DNA of 40,110 nt from Bacteroidales bacterium (GTDB taxonomy: Bacteria; Bacteroidota; Bacteroidia; Bacteroidales; 4484-276). How positions within the stretch are numbered: the stretch's first letter is position 1; each line of letters opens with the position of its first letter. Shown here piece after piece: positions 1-8,698 of the stretch. A program made the position numbers and the translations under genes. Under the pieces are notes generated by a model. It ran no database searches. It saw nothing but the letters and a program-made list of their open reading frames with translations, and had not been told where the DNA came from. The stretch is taken from NCBI GenBank assembly GCA_035647615.1, contig DASRND010000015.1, positions 1 to 40,110 of the forward strand. The letters run 5' to 3'.

Positions 1-118
1 TGCTAAAATAATAAAAAACAAGTCTATCCTTAATATTATATAAAAATGTTTGCTTTTCTAATGCAGGGTACTTTGTTTTACAGCATAAAACATTCCCACC
101 CAAATTTCATAACAAGAA

Positions 119-142
119 GGGAATCCCTGCTACAGGATTCCC
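119..142 (-). terminator. Hairpin terminator after the C25 protease gene
   Basis: An 8-bp perfect inverted repeat (GGGAATCC / GGATTCCC, loop of 8) lies about 27 bases beyond the stop codon of the minus-strand protease gene. Read on the minus strand the stem is followed by TTCTTGTT, a weak T-rich tail. Position and symmetry suit a Rho-independent terminator, although the tail is poor. Confidence 0.6.
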
Positions 143-168
143 TTTATTATTTAAGACACATCAACGCA

Positions 169-3100
169 TTATCTGCGGATAATCACCTTCTGTACCGTGT
201 TGATAGCAGAGCCTTCCACTTTCAGGAAGTACATTCCGGGTGCCAGTTGCGAGGCATCTATCTGCGTGGTGGCAGTACCATTTACCTGCACATCCGAACG
301 CAAATAAACAGTTTTGCCAATGGCATTCACCAAAGTAAGCGCTACATTGTCGTTACCGCTAAGGCGAATAGTAAAGATGTCGTTGGCGGGATTGGGATAA
401 ATGCTCATCCCGCTCAGGTCGTTTTCGTCGATACCGGTGCAGTCGTTGATGGTGATGACAAACGCTTCAGACCAGGCTCCTTCGCCGCAGTCGTTTGTGC
501 CTCTCACCATCAGGTTTGCTGTTCCTATGTAATCATCGCTAAACGAAACTTCGCAGTTTTCGCTATTGAAGTTGAGAATAGCTGCTTCGGCCGGTTCTAT
601 TTTCCACATGATGCCGTTGGCCTGCTCAATGGTTGCCACGTTGTACTCTTTCATGGTGCCTTTGCAAACTTCGGCATACCCGGTGATATTCTGTGGCTGA
701 TTGGGCAACGTTACCAGCTCAATGTTCAGTGCCTGCGAAAAGTTGCCTTCGCCGCATTCGTTCGTTCCTTTGAGATGTACCATAGCGTCACCGGTAAAAT
801 CTGTTGCCCAAGCTACTTCGGCGCTCAAGCCATTGGCTGTGATGGAACCAGCTTCTGAGGGCATCAGTTCCCATAGATATTCGGTAGCATCGGTGGCTCC
901 GTTAGAAGTGTAGGTTGTTGTGGCAGTCCCCTGGCAAATATTGGTAGCTCCTTCTGGCGTTGTTGGTATGCCTGGTAATGGTTTGACTGTAATCGCCAGC
1001 GGAGCAGAAGCTTCGCCTTCGCCACAATCGTTCATCCCTTTTACGGTAAGCATAGCCTCACCTGCCCAACTGTCGTTCCAGTTCACCTGGATTTCTGTCT
1101 GGTCGCCATTGATGGAGCCGGCTTCGGCGGGAGTAAGTTCCCACATATAAATATCAGCGTAAGCTACTTCGTCGGTAGAATAAACCGAAGCAGCGGTACC
1201 CTGACAAAATTCAGTTTCACCGTTTGGTTTCATGGCCATTTCGGGTGTAGCTTGTAATGTAATTGTTAATGGTGTCGAAAACTCGCCTTCGCCACACTCG
1301 TTGACTCCTTTTACGGCAAGCAAAGCTTCACCTTTCCAGTTGTTGTTCCAGGTTATTATTATCTCCATTGCACTACCGCTGATCGTACCTGCTGCGCCAG
1401 GGATAAGTTGCCATAGATAAGCATCTGCGTCAGCAATGGCATCGGCGGTATAACTTGTGGGAGCATTGCCCTGACACAAATTAGTTTCTCCGGTAGGCTG
1501 CGAACCTATAGCGGGCAGTGGTTGCACCATCACATTCAACGGCTCCGACATGGTACCGGTACCACAAGCATTGGTGCCTATCACCATTAGCTGCGCGGCG
1601 CCGTTAAAAGCAACGTCCCAATCAATGGTAGCAGTAGCTCCCGTGTTGGTTATTGTCCCGGCATTCTCCGGCAGTAGTGTCCAGATATAATCTGCCACAC
1701 CACTCATTTCCTCTGTCTGATAAATTGTAGCCCCGGAATTCTGACAAAATTCAGTTTCGCCTTCGGGCATTGCACATTGACCAGGTGTTTGTATAAAACC
1801 GAGAATCATGCTGTCGCTCATATTTTGGCTGTTGCCGAAAATGGTCACTGTAAGAGTTACTTCGCCTGAAGCAATGTCGGCGTCGCTTGGTGTATAGGTA
1901 GGTTTAATGATCGTATTGTTGCTAAAAGTGCCACTTCCGCTGGTTTCCCACATTACTGTTTCATAATTTAAACCTGAGGCATCGAGGGCGTAGATTTCGC
2001 CTTCACAGACCTGATCATCCTCACCGGCATATACTACCATCGCATCGTTCACGGCTGCGGGGAAGTTAATATAGTCTACCCAGCCACAGTCGAAACCACT
2101 GCCGACCGCCGGGTCTTTTTGGTATTTCCATTCAAAAGTATGCTCGCCGGCAGATACGCTGTAAGTTGCCTGGCTCCATTGGGTGGAACCCGACCAGCTT
2201 CCCTTTACGCTGCCGTCGATGAGGAACCGCAGGAAGTCGTATGTGTTTTCGGAAGATACTTTGTGATAAAATGATATTTCGTCATCATTCACAACATCCA
2301 TTGTTACTTTCAAAGAGCTGTATTGATTGTTGCCGATGGTACCTGATTTGGCACAATAGATTCCTTCGTGGGGACTCACATTGGTGATTGTCCAGTTGGC
2401 ATTGCCACTAAATTGCCAGTCGTACTGGCTGAAATCGCCGGTTTCGAAATCTTCTAAGATCAAACCAACCTTAAGACCTGTCATTACTTCAAGCTCATAC
2501 ATGCCACTTTCTACAGTGTACACCATATTAATTACGGTACCGATGGGTGCGGTTGGAATTACAGTAACATTAAAGGTAGCCATGCTGCTGGCGCCAGGTT
2601 CTAATGTATTGATATCATAAGTGCTGTTGTTGAGTGTAATGAACGAGCTGAGTGCGGAGAGCGCTGCACTTACATCCATAGCAATGCTGCTTCCGTTATT
2701 GGCAGTTTCGAAGACGATATCGGCAGTTTCGCCCGGATCGAGGTAGCCATTGTTGTTGCCCCCTGGATCCAAAACTGTAATGCTGATCAATTCGATCAGT
2801 GGTGCATGTGCTTTGATGATAAAATCACTGGCCCAGGTGTCGGTGCCATTGGAAGCTGAAACTGTTAATATTATGGAATGGTTGTCAGGAATATTTCCGG
2901 CGGCTTCAATCTGAAATGCACCGGCAACCAATTTGGTGGCGTCGGCGCCAATGGTTCCATAGTCAGCCTGGCCATTGATGATGGTGATAAATTCATCATT
3001 GGTTGTAAGCGTAGCTATTACATTGTTGGCATTTTCGACACCTACATTTTTCAAAGTCATGTCCAGCAAAACTGTTTCGCTATAGTCGAGCAATCCGTTG

Positions 3101-5328
3101 GCATTGCCTGAAGCGTCGTCGATTTGCATATCGTTGTAAACAATGTATGGCCCTGCCGGGGGAATGATTTCCACCTCTTGCTCGTAACGATAGTAGTTTT
3201 GTTTGGTAATGGTTACCAGCATATCATTTGCCGGCAACTGCGACTCGATGGTAATCGACACAGGGGAGCCTGTAGCTTCGGCGGTAGCAATGATCTCCCC
3301 ATTTACCGTAAGGGCAATAAAAGCGCCTGCCTCGGCAGACACCAAAAATGATGTTTCACCACTGATGAGTATTGGATTGTGCATCACCGTAAGGTTTTGA
3401 GGAACTTCCGAATAAACCCGCAGAAAAGCGCCACCATGGTGATGGAAAAGATTGTAAGTTACTTCTTTGTTGTTGGTGTTGTAGGGCCAGGCACTTTGTT
3501 TTAGGAAATATTTCCCGGCAGCATTGGCAAACGAAGGCAGCAGGTCGCGTTCTTCTACAGGACCACCATAATCGGGCATAAATTCCGGATACATGTTGTC
3601 AAACAAACCCCAAACGTAAGCGTCGTTAACAAACGAATAAGAAACCTCCGAAGCAGCTATCAGTCCGAGTGCACCTGAATTTTTCCCATTATGGGTATGG
3701 CGATGGAATTTCTCAGTAAAACATTCACCACTCATATTGTATTTTCCCGTAAGGCAGTTAACCGAAAACACAAAACAAAGATCGGTATTGTTCAGGCTTG
3801 GAATGTTGGAAGAAATGAAATCAGGTTCGCCCCATCCCTGCTCATAACCGTGATCGCGGTGTTGCAACATAAATGCGCCGTTGTTGATAGCGTTGGTAAC
3901 CATAGCGGCAGTTCCGCCCGACCATCCGCCCAGCTCCGCAGGAGTTTGGGGAATGTATTGCTCGCCATTAGGTCCAAAATAATTTACCACAGCGGTAGTG
4001 TTGCCAACAGTGGTCGATGACCAGATGCTGCCTGGAGTTCCCTGATAAATGGCATTGATACGCACCGGTTCTTTACCCTGCTTGCGCCAGAAGCCGCCCA
4101 CTACTTCTGAGCAAAGCTGAAACCAGCGTTCGGTTTGCCAGCCCAAAGCTGTGATGGGTTTATGATAAAAATTAGGGTTTGTAGGCGGGTTTTTTTCGTA
4201 ATGGATAAACTTGGTTACCATCACCTTGAGTTGCTGCGCATTGTTGGCGGTGATACGGGCAAAAATTATGTCGGGCATACTGTTGTTGTTCACGTCGGCG
4301 TAAATATTGTCAGAAGCGCAGTAGTTATTCCAGATGGGCGAAATAATGGAGTTGGCGGCGTTGGTTCCATAATCGGCAAGCAGCAGGATGGCTGCCGGCG
4401 GAATCGTCCAGTTGTTATAGATATTATTAAAATAACTTTCCAATCCAGTGGCGCTGCTGGCACCAATTTCGGCAAGCGTGACTACGCCTGTGAGAATGCC
4501 TTGCTTCTGGCGGAAATCCCTGATGGAATCTGCCCATTGTGAAAATTCAGGATTATTAGGAACCACGATCAAATATTCATAACCTTCGTCGCGATTCTTT
4601 TTAGCTTGCTGATGTTGTTGGTTATAATCCACCTCCGGTAAGGAGGCATAGTTAAGAAAAACGTCTTTCATGATGGGATCCCACCAACGGCTGCGCAAAC
4701 GATTGTCGCCATATTCGCCACTGCCGCCTTCAAAAGTTATCTCCACTTTCACGTCGCGGTACACCAGTAGTTCTTTAGTTACCGGGTTGTACTGGAAAGG
4801 AGTAATTCCAAGCATCACGGCATCCACGCCGCGTATTTCGGTAACTTCCGAAATCTGAATCGGATTTTTTGGATAAAAAGCATTTTGGTTGTAAACAGCA
4901 CCTTTGGTAAACTCCAGCTCGCCTTTTTCGGTCTCGAGGGGAATACGGGGCGAGGGTGCCACCTCTACATTTTTGATGAGTTCGGTGCGATAGTCGCTAA
5001 TCTTCAGCACAGGTCGCGCTCCCTCGGGAATGGCGATGTAGCGGCTGGTGCCAGGAAGGTTGGGGGTGCCTTCGTCGTTAGGCAACATCACACCGTCGAG
5101 AATTACATTTTGCATAGCCTCGTCATTGATACGGGTGTCGGCAATGGTAAATTCCCGAATTGAAAAACTAACCTGTACGCTCGAACGATTGGCATCGAGT
5201 AAGGTGTAACCAGCCTTTTGCCACGAATCAGCGTAAGCAATTTTTTGCTCCTGAGCGTGGAGGGCTGTAAAAAGTAACAGCGAGAGAAATGTTAGGAAAC
5301 TGTAGCGTGTGAATTTTTGAAAAAGCAT
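169..5328 (-). CDS. Gingipain-type cysteine protease (peptidase C25) with Ig/PKD-like repeats and T9SS sorting domain
   Basis: A 1719-residue secreted protein. Residues 1-25 form a signal peptide ending ALHAQ. Residues about 26-245 resemble a gingipain propeptide. Residues about 250-600 are the C25 protease domain, with the likely catalytic His493 in HRDHG and Cys525 in FSVNCLTG. A CARDB-like stretch follows (about 720-960). Then comes a MAM/jelly-roll-like domain starting LEDFETGDFSQYDW. Five Ig/PKD-like repeats follow, and the last ~80 residues are a T9SS type A sorting domain (IYPNPANDIFTI, ending KVIIRR). By family knowledge it is exported by Sec, crosses the outer membrane by T9SS, and is anchored to the surface or released as an endopeptidase. 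Gingipains cleave after Arg or Lys, but specificity cannot be read here. The gene stands alone, with a -7 box at 5394-5401 and a hairpin after the stop. Confidence 0.93.
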   Translation of the reverse strand: MLFQKFTRYSFLTFLSLLLFTALHAQEQKIAYADSWQKAGYTLLDANRSSVQVSFSIREFTIADTRINDEAMQNVILDGVMLPNDEGTPNLPGTSRYIAIPEGARPVLKISDYRTELIKNVEVAPSPRIPLETEKGELEFTKGAVYNQNAFYPKNPIQISEVTEIRGVDAVMLGITPFQYNPVTKELLVYRDVKVEITFEGGSGEYGDNRLRSRWWDPIMKDVFLNYASLPEVDYNQQHQQAKKNRDEGYEYLIVVPNNPEFSQWADSIRDFRQKQGILTGVVTLAEIGASSATGLESYFNNIYNNWTIPPAAILLLADYGTNAANSIISPIWNNYCASDNIYADVNNNSMPDIIFARITANNAQQLKVMVTKFIHYEKNPPTNPNFYHKPITALGWQTERWFQLCSEVVGGFWRKQGKEPVRINAIYQGTPGSIWSSTTVGNTTAVVNYFGPNGEQYIPQTPAELGGWSGGTAAMVTNAINNGAFMLQHRDHGYEQGWGEPDFISSNIPSLNNTDLCFVFSVNCLTGKYNMSGECFTEKFHRHTHNGKNSGALGLIAASEVSYSFVNDAYVWGLFDNMYPEFMPDYGGPVEERDLLPSFANAAGKYFLKQSAWPYNTNNKEVTYNLFHHHGGAFLRVYSEVPQNLTVMHNPILISGETSFLVSAEAGAFIALTVNGEIIATAEATGSPVSITIESQLPANDMLVTITKQNYYRYEQEVEIIPPAGPYIVYNDMQIDDASGNANGLLDYSETVLLDMTLKNVGVENANNVIATLTTNDEFITIINGQADYGTIGADATKLVAGAFQIEAAGNIPDNHSIILTVSASNGTDTWASDFIIKAHAPLIELISITVLDPGGNNNGYLDPGETADIVFETANNGSSIAMDVSAALSALSSFITLNNSTYDINTLEPGASSMATFNVTVIPTAPIGTVINMVYTVESGMYELEVMTGLKVGLILEDFETGDFSQYDWQFSGNANWTITNVSPHEGIYCAKSGTIGNNQYSSLKVTMDVVNDDEISFYHKVSSENTYDFLRFLIDGSVKGSWSGSTQWSQATYSVSAGEHTFEWKYQKDPAVGSGFDCGWVDYINFPAAVNDAMVVYAGEDDQVCEGEIYALDASGLNYETVMWETSGSGTFSNNTIIKPTYTPSDADIASGEVTLTVTIFGNSQNMSDSMILGFIQTPGQCAMPEGETEFCQNSGATIYQTEEMSGVADYIWTLLPENAGTITNTGATATIDWDVAFNGAAQLMVIGTNACGTGTMSEPLNVMVQPLPAIGSQPTGETNLCQGNAPTSYTADAIADADAYLWQLIPGAAGTISGSAMEIIITWNNNWKGEALLAVKGVNECGEGEFSTPLTITLQATPEMAMKPNGETEFCQGTAASVYSTDEVAYADIYMWELTPAEAGSINGDQTEIQVNWNDSWAGEAMLTVKGMNDCGEGEASAPLAITVKPLPGIPTTPEGATNICQGTATTTYTSNGATDATEYLWELMPSEAGSITANGLSAEVAWATDFTGDAMVHLKGTNECGEGNFSQALNIELVTLPNQPQNITGYAEVCKGTMKEYNVATIEQANGIMWKIEPAEAAILNFNSENCEVSFSDDYIGTANLMVRGTNDCGEGAWSEAFVITINDCTGIDENDLSGMSIYPNPANDIFTIRLSGNDNVALTLVNAIGKTVYLRSDVQVNGTATTQIDASQLAPGMYFLKVEGSAINTVQKVIIRR
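440..1789 (-). repeat. Five tandem 270-bp coding repeats (90-residue Ig/PKD-like units)
   Basis: The Cys-Gln (or Cys-Lys) codon pair that opens each unit lies at 1741, 1471, 1201, 931 and 661 on the plus coordinates, so all four intervals are exactly 270 bases. Each protein unit carries a Gly-Glu-Thr-type turn before FCQ/LCQ/ICQ/VCK, a Trp in YxWxL or IMWKI, and a late Cys in N(A/E/D)CGxG. The two conserved cysteines per unit suggest a disulfide in each domain. The units are diverged at DNA level but strictly constant in length. Confidence 0.9.
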
Positions 5329-5393
5329 TTTGTAGAATTTAAAAGTTAATAATCAGCGCTATTTAGATTTAGATTTTTCTTATAAAGTGACCC

Positions 5394-5401
5394 CAAAAGT
5401 A
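5394..5401 (-). promoter_or_regulatory. Bacteroidota -7 promoter box (TACTTTTG) for the C25 protease
   Basis: The minus strand reads TACTTTTG here, an exact match to TAnnTTTG, about 66 bases upstream of the protease start codon. No convincing -33 TTTG was found at the usual spacing, so this rests on the -7 box and its position. Confidence 0.5.
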
Positions 5402-5495
5402 ATTTTAATTATTTAACACCGAAATTTACAGCTATGATCAAAGTGCTGCTGTGTAAGGGCTGTAGCACACTGTTGCAAAGTTGTTGAAAATTATT

Positions 5496-5529
5496 TTTGA
5501 TGACAATGTCATACAAAATTGTACTTTTG
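5496..5529 (+). promoter_or_regulatory. Bacteroidota promoter (TTTG and TACTTTTG) for the DivIC-like gene
   Basis: TTTG at 5496-5499 and TACTTTTG at 5522-5529 are separated by 22 bases, close to the Bacteroides consensus (TTTG, about 19-21 bases, TAnnTTTG). Transcription would begin near 5536. That leaves a short leader before the ATG at 5554 and rules out the longer reading frame from 5497. Confidence 0.65.
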
Positions 5530-5553
5530 GAGCTGCAATTAAAAAAACGCACC

Positions 5554-5853
5554 ATGATAAAAAGAATCCCCAAAATATTCAAGAATAAATACTTCCTGGT
5601 TCTCATAGCCTTTTTGGTCTGGATGATTTTTTTCGATACCAACAGCTGGATTCAGCAAATTAAGCTGAACAGGGAATTGCGCGAGGTGAAAGCCCAGCAG
5701 GAATTTTATCTCAACGAATATCGCACCGACAGCATTTGGCTGCACCAGCTCGAAACCGACTATAAAAGTATGGAGAAACTTGCCCGCGAAAAGTATCTAA
5801 TGGTCGGCGATGGTGAGAAATTTTTTATCGTGGTAGAGGAAGATTCTGAATAA
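5554..5853 (+). CDS. Septum formation initiator (FtsB/DivIC family)
   Basis: A 99-residue bitopic membrane protein: a short basic cytoplasmic N-terminus (MIKRIPKIFKNK), one membrane segment (about residues 13-28), then a coiled coil (about 30-70) and the family motif LAREKYLM before an acidic tail. By family knowledge FtsB/DivIC proteins bridge the early and late divisome with FtsL and FtsQ. The ATG at 5554 is preferred over 5497 because the promoter's -7 box lies between them and the upstream residues are unlike the family. It is a single-gene unit, divergent from the protease gene. In Bacteroidota this gene often sits beside eno; that neighbour is absent here. Confidence 0.88.
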   Translation: MIKRIPKIFKNKYFLVLIAFLVWMIFFDTNSWIQQIKLNRELREVKAQQEFYLNEYRTDSIWLHQLETDYKSMEKLAREKYLMVGDGEKFFIVVEEDSE

Positions 5854-5948
5854 TTATTCTCAAATTCCAAATTTCAATTTTCACACTATCTTCTGTAAAA
5901 ACGCCCGATCCCCGAATAGTCAGGGCAGGCTGTGCGTTTCGACGATAA

Positions 5949-6620
5949 TTATTTCACCACCTCAAAAAGCAACCAGATGTCGTTGCTTTCCATTATTTCT
6001 GCTTTTACTGGCTTTAGTTTTATCACTCTCTTCCCCAGCTTCAGTTCACGGAATAGTTTCGGATTTTTTTGGTCGGTGAGTGTGGGCGACACCATCAGGC
6101 TAACCTGATCCACCAGCGCATTGTCGAGGAGCACAGCGCTAAGCTTGCCACCGTTATCTGTTACCATCGTCTCATATTCATATTTCTCCCGCAACTTGCC
6201 AAATGCATTCCTAAAATCCACTTTCACTTCACCTGCAATGAAATGCGGATAGTTCCGCTCCCGGAGATATTGCCGATATTCGGCAGGTGTTTCGGCACTC
6301 ATCAGAATTATCACTTCGCGACAATGTGCATATTGTCTGAGGTGATGCAGCTGTCCAATCAGTTTGGCTTCGCTGTCGGGAATTACCCAATATGGCCTTC
6401 TATCACCGGGCAGGGGTGGCAGTGGTTGAAAGTCGGCAGGCGTCTCAGGCTGGTTTCTTTTTCCAAAATGTTTGATTCCGAGAAGCGCCGTTTCCGATCC
6501 CACCAAATACATCTGTGCGTCAAAACTGTTGACGATGGTGTGATATTCCGCCGGATTGATTTGAAATCCCGTAATTGCACCATCGACGCTTACCTGATTG
6601 TGTATGATTACTTTTGGCAT
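5949..6620 (-). CDS. RibD C-terminal-domain / dihydrofolate-reductase-like protein
   Basis: A 223-residue protein matching the RibD-C fold (PF01872-type). It begins MPKVIIHNQVSVDGAITGF, which fits the SxDGxI(T)GF motif of the NADPH-binding reductase. GGKLSAVLLDNALVDQVSLM further on matches the family's conserved (G)GxxLxxxLLxxxLVDE/Q stretch. Family members reduce the ribosylamino-pyrimidine of riboflavin synthesis or act on related pteridine-like substrates. This one lacks the deaminase half and is not next to other rib genes, so the substrate is unknown. It is the first minus-strand gene before a repeat-rich 292-base gap. Confidence 0.8.
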   Translation of the reverse strand: MPKVIIHNQVSVDGAITGFQINPAEYHTIVNSFDAQMYLVGSETALLGIKHFGKRNQPETPADFQPLPPLPGDRRPYWVIPDSEAKLIGQLHHLRQYAHCREVIILMSAETPAEYRQYLRERNYPHFIAGEVKVDFRNAFGKLREKYEYETMVTDNGGKLSAVLLDNALVDQVSLMVSPTLTDQKNPKLFRELKLGKRVIKLKPVKAEIMESNDIWLLFEVVK

Positions 6621-6700
6621 TTGTATCTCTTAGGTTTATGATTTTAAAAATGATTAAAAAAAATCGAACATCGCCATTCTTCTGGTTCTTTTAATAATGC

Positions 6701-6767
6701 CACCCCTTCGGGGTTTTGGTTTTCGCTTGATACCTTTTGCTATAATCATCTCACCCCTTCGGGGTTT
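6701..6767. repeat. Pair of short TTCG-loop palindromes (CACCCCTTCGGGGTTT)
   Basis: The identical 16-mer CACCCCTTCGGGGTTT occurs at 6701-6716 and again at 6752-6767. Each can form a small hairpin (ACCCC/GGGGT, or three C-G pairs closed by a UUCG tetraloop). They lie between the yaaA stop and the RibD-like start and resemble REP-type intergenic palindromes. Function unknown. Confidence 0.7.
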
Positions 6768-6830
6768 CGATTGCGAAAGCTTAGGCTCCATTTCCGCCAC
6801 TAAAGCAATTTAATCGCTAATTTTTCATCT

Positions 6831-6911
6831 CTGCCTTCTGCCAACTGAGGACTGCTTCCTACCTACTGCCAACTGACGACTGCCGCCTGAAGACTGCCAT
6901 CTGCCGACTGC
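6831..6911 (-). repeat. Degenerate GGCAGTCTTCA-type intergenic element, copy 1
   Basis: About 80 bases of imperfect 7-12-base units such as CTGCCAACTGA, GACTGCC and GAAGACTGCC. The block begins two bases beyond the yaaA stop codon. Read on the sense strand of yaaA it contains GGCAGTCTTCA (6888-6898). Related blocks occur at 11858-11894 and 24040-24082, each 3' of a gene in the same sense. Confidence 0.75.
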
Positions 6912-6912
6912 T

Positions 6913-7677
6913 TTACCCTCTTGTAAAAACCCATTTGTTGCCCTTACTTAGCTGGTCGTTATAATAATATCCATCGGTGTCGAAAAGCTTGATCTGTTCG
7001 GCTTCGGTAATTTCGTTTTCGATGATAAAACGCGTCATCGCGCCGCGCGCCTTTTTGCCGTAGACGGTGATGAATTTGTATTCGCCTTTCGACATATCTT
7101 TAAACTGTGGCTGAATAATCTCTGCTTTAAGTGCGGTGGTATCGATGGCTTTGAAGTATTCGTCGGATGCCAGGTTGATCAGCAGCGGGTTGTCGTGGCT
7201 CTGCAATAATTTATCAATGTGTGCCGTAACATTCTTTTGCCAGAACTCATACAAATTTTTCTTTCTATTTACCTTCACAGCTATGCCCATCTCAAGGCGG
7301 TAAGGCTGCATCAGGTCGAGCGGCCGCAAAATTCCATACAATCCCGACAGGATGCGCAGATGCTCCTGCGCAAAGTCGAGCTGCTGCTGCGTCATGGTTT
7401 CGGCTTCCAGCCCATGATACACTTCGCCTTTGAAAGCAAGCAAAGCTTGTCGCGAATTTTCGGTTGTAAAAGGAAGATGCCATTCGTTGTAACGCTGTGC
7501 GTTAAGCTGAGCAAGTTGCGGGCTAATTTTCATTAGCTTCTGCAAATCAGCAGGCGAATATTTCTGCAACACTGTTGCAACATCGGCAGCTTCGCTGGCA
7601 AACTCAGGTTGGGAAAATTTCTTTGGCGGGTCGAAATCAAAATTCAAATTTTTGGAAGGTGATAAAACAATAAGCAT
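6913..7677 (-). CDS. yaaA: Peroxide stress protein YaaA (DUF328/UPF0246)
   Basis: A full-length 254-residue member of the YaaA family. It starts MLIVLSPSKNLNFDF, matching the family N-terminus MLxxLSPAKxLD, and ends YYYNDQLSKGNKWVFTRG, matching the conserved C-terminus ending in F-x-R. In E. coli YaaA binds DNA and lowers intracellular free iron during hydrogen peroxide stress. It is cytoplasmic, with no signal peptide or membrane segment. It follows the gene starting at 8402 on the same strand after a 44-base gap and may be co-transcribed with it. Confidence 0.92.
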   Translation of the reverse strand: MLIVLSPSKNLNFDFDPPKKFSQPEFASEAADVATVLQKYSPADLQKLMKISPQLAQLNAQRYNEWHLPFTTENSRQALLAFKGEVYHGLEAETMTQQQLDFAQEHLRILSGLYGILRPLDLMQPYRLEMGIAVKVNRKKNLYEFWQKNVTAHIDKLLQSHDNPLLINLASDEYFKAIDTTALKAEIIQPQFKDMSKGEYKFITVYGKKARGAMTRFIIENEITEAEQIKLFDTDGYYYNDQLSKGNKWVFTRG

Positions 7678-7721
7678 TGCAATGAATTTATTTTGGTGAA
7701 AACAGGAAAGAGATTCGGGTA

Positions 7722-8402
7722 TTAATCGAAAGGATAATAAGGATTTGAGAATAAAGAGCGGGGAGCAAAATGCGAGTCGAAGGGTGAGTAGAACGGGTCG
7801 TAAGGCTGACGGCCACGACTGTAGCCCACCTGTGCGCCTATCTGAAAATTATCCGTCACCCTGTAATTGAATCCCACCGAAACTCCATCTCCATCCAAAT
7901 CGCGGGCACGTGGATTCATTTTCGGCTCGTCAAACACCGACACCGTTTTATACACACGCGCATTCACCAGCAATCGCGGATTTATCAAATAAGCTCCTTC
8001 GGCATAAATCTTCGTAGTAGTAAGGTTGCTATTGAAAGTTTGCGTGTATTCGGGATAATGGCTGAAATACGGATTGTAATAATTCAGGAAATTGCTATTT
8101 TGAATCATGGCTCCTACATTCACCCGAAACCGCGGCGACACCTCATAACTGATATGCGGAGCAGCATACACACCAAACAAACCTTCACTGCCTTTGCCCA
8201 TTCCAAAACTGCTGCCGACCTCCATGCGTACGCTCACCTTTTTGTCGATTCTCGTGAGTGGCAGCGCCGTTGCATCGGGAAACCTGGACAGCTGCAGCGT
8301 GTCAGCAGCGGCTTCAGGAAGCGTGTCAGCAGCAGCGGTAATCTGTGCCTGCGCAAACAATGGCAGCATTACAAAAAGCAATATGACTATCGGAAATCGC
8401 AT
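7722..8402 (-). CDS. Secreted protein, probable small outer-membrane beta-barrel
   Basis: A 226-residue protein with a clear signal peptide (MRFPIVILLFVMLPLFAQAQ). The body has alternating hydrophobic and polar strands rich in Tyr, Phe and Asn, for example RFRVNVGAMIQNSNFLNYY and GVSVGFNYRVTDNFQIGAQVGYSRG, typical of Bacteroidota outer-membrane barrels. It ends in a short Pro/Tyr/Phe-rich tail (NPYYPFD). No specific family or function is recognised. It is the likely first gene of a unit with yaaA. A possible -7 box (minus-strand TATCTTTG at 8508-8515) lies about 105 bases upstream. Confidence 0.75.
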   Translation of the reverse strand: MRFPIVILLFVMLPLFAQAQITAAADTLPEAAADTLQLSRFPDATALPLTRIDKKVSVRMEVGSSFGMGKGSEGLFGVYAAPHISYEVSPRFRVNVGAMIQNSNFLNYYNPYFSHYPEYTQTFNSNLTTTKIYAEGAYLINPRLLVNARVYKTVSVFDEPKMNPRARDLDGDGVSVGFNYRVTDNFQIGAQVGYSRGRQPYDPFYSPFDSHFAPRSLFSNPYYPFD

Positions 8403-8630
8403 TTTTTCTTATTTTTTAATTCCAAAATATCTATTCATAAAAACTCCGCCGCTTTCCAAAAATTGTTCCTTTTTTGATTGATAACTGCTACACCGACGGA
8501 AAGTTTTCAAAGATAAAAAGATTAACTGGTCTGTGTGATTTTGCAAAACAGAATCTGACAATTTAAAACTAAATAGCCTGTAAATCAATGTTTAACTATT
8601 TTTATCAACACGATAACAAAACGAATTCAT

Positions 8631-8638
8631 TAAATTTG
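8631..8638 (+). promoter_or_regulatory. Bacteroidota -7 promoter box (TAAATTTG) for the DAK2-DegV gene
   Basis: TAAATTTG matches TAnnTTTG, 60 bases before the GTG start. No -33 TTTG is visible at the right distance, so support is partial. Confidence 0.45.
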
Positions 8639-8698
8639 CCGACTTTTGGCGAAAGCTCTAAAACTTTTTGTAACTCTTGAAACTAAAAATCATAACGA

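Noticed and set aside
701-1420. Series of regularly spaced plus-strand frames (701-913, 920-1150, 1232-1420) opposite the protease
   Set aside because: They are antisense shadows repeated because the protease repeats have a 270-base period; their proteins are Ser/Pro-rich and unlike any family.
5497-5553. Upstream ATG for the DivIC-like gene
   Set aside because: The -7 promoter box at 5522-5529 lies inside this segment and the extra residues do not resemble the family.
6069-6641. 190-residue plus-strand frame opposite the RibD-like gene
   Set aside because: Antisense to a gene with clear motifs; no recognisable domain of its own.
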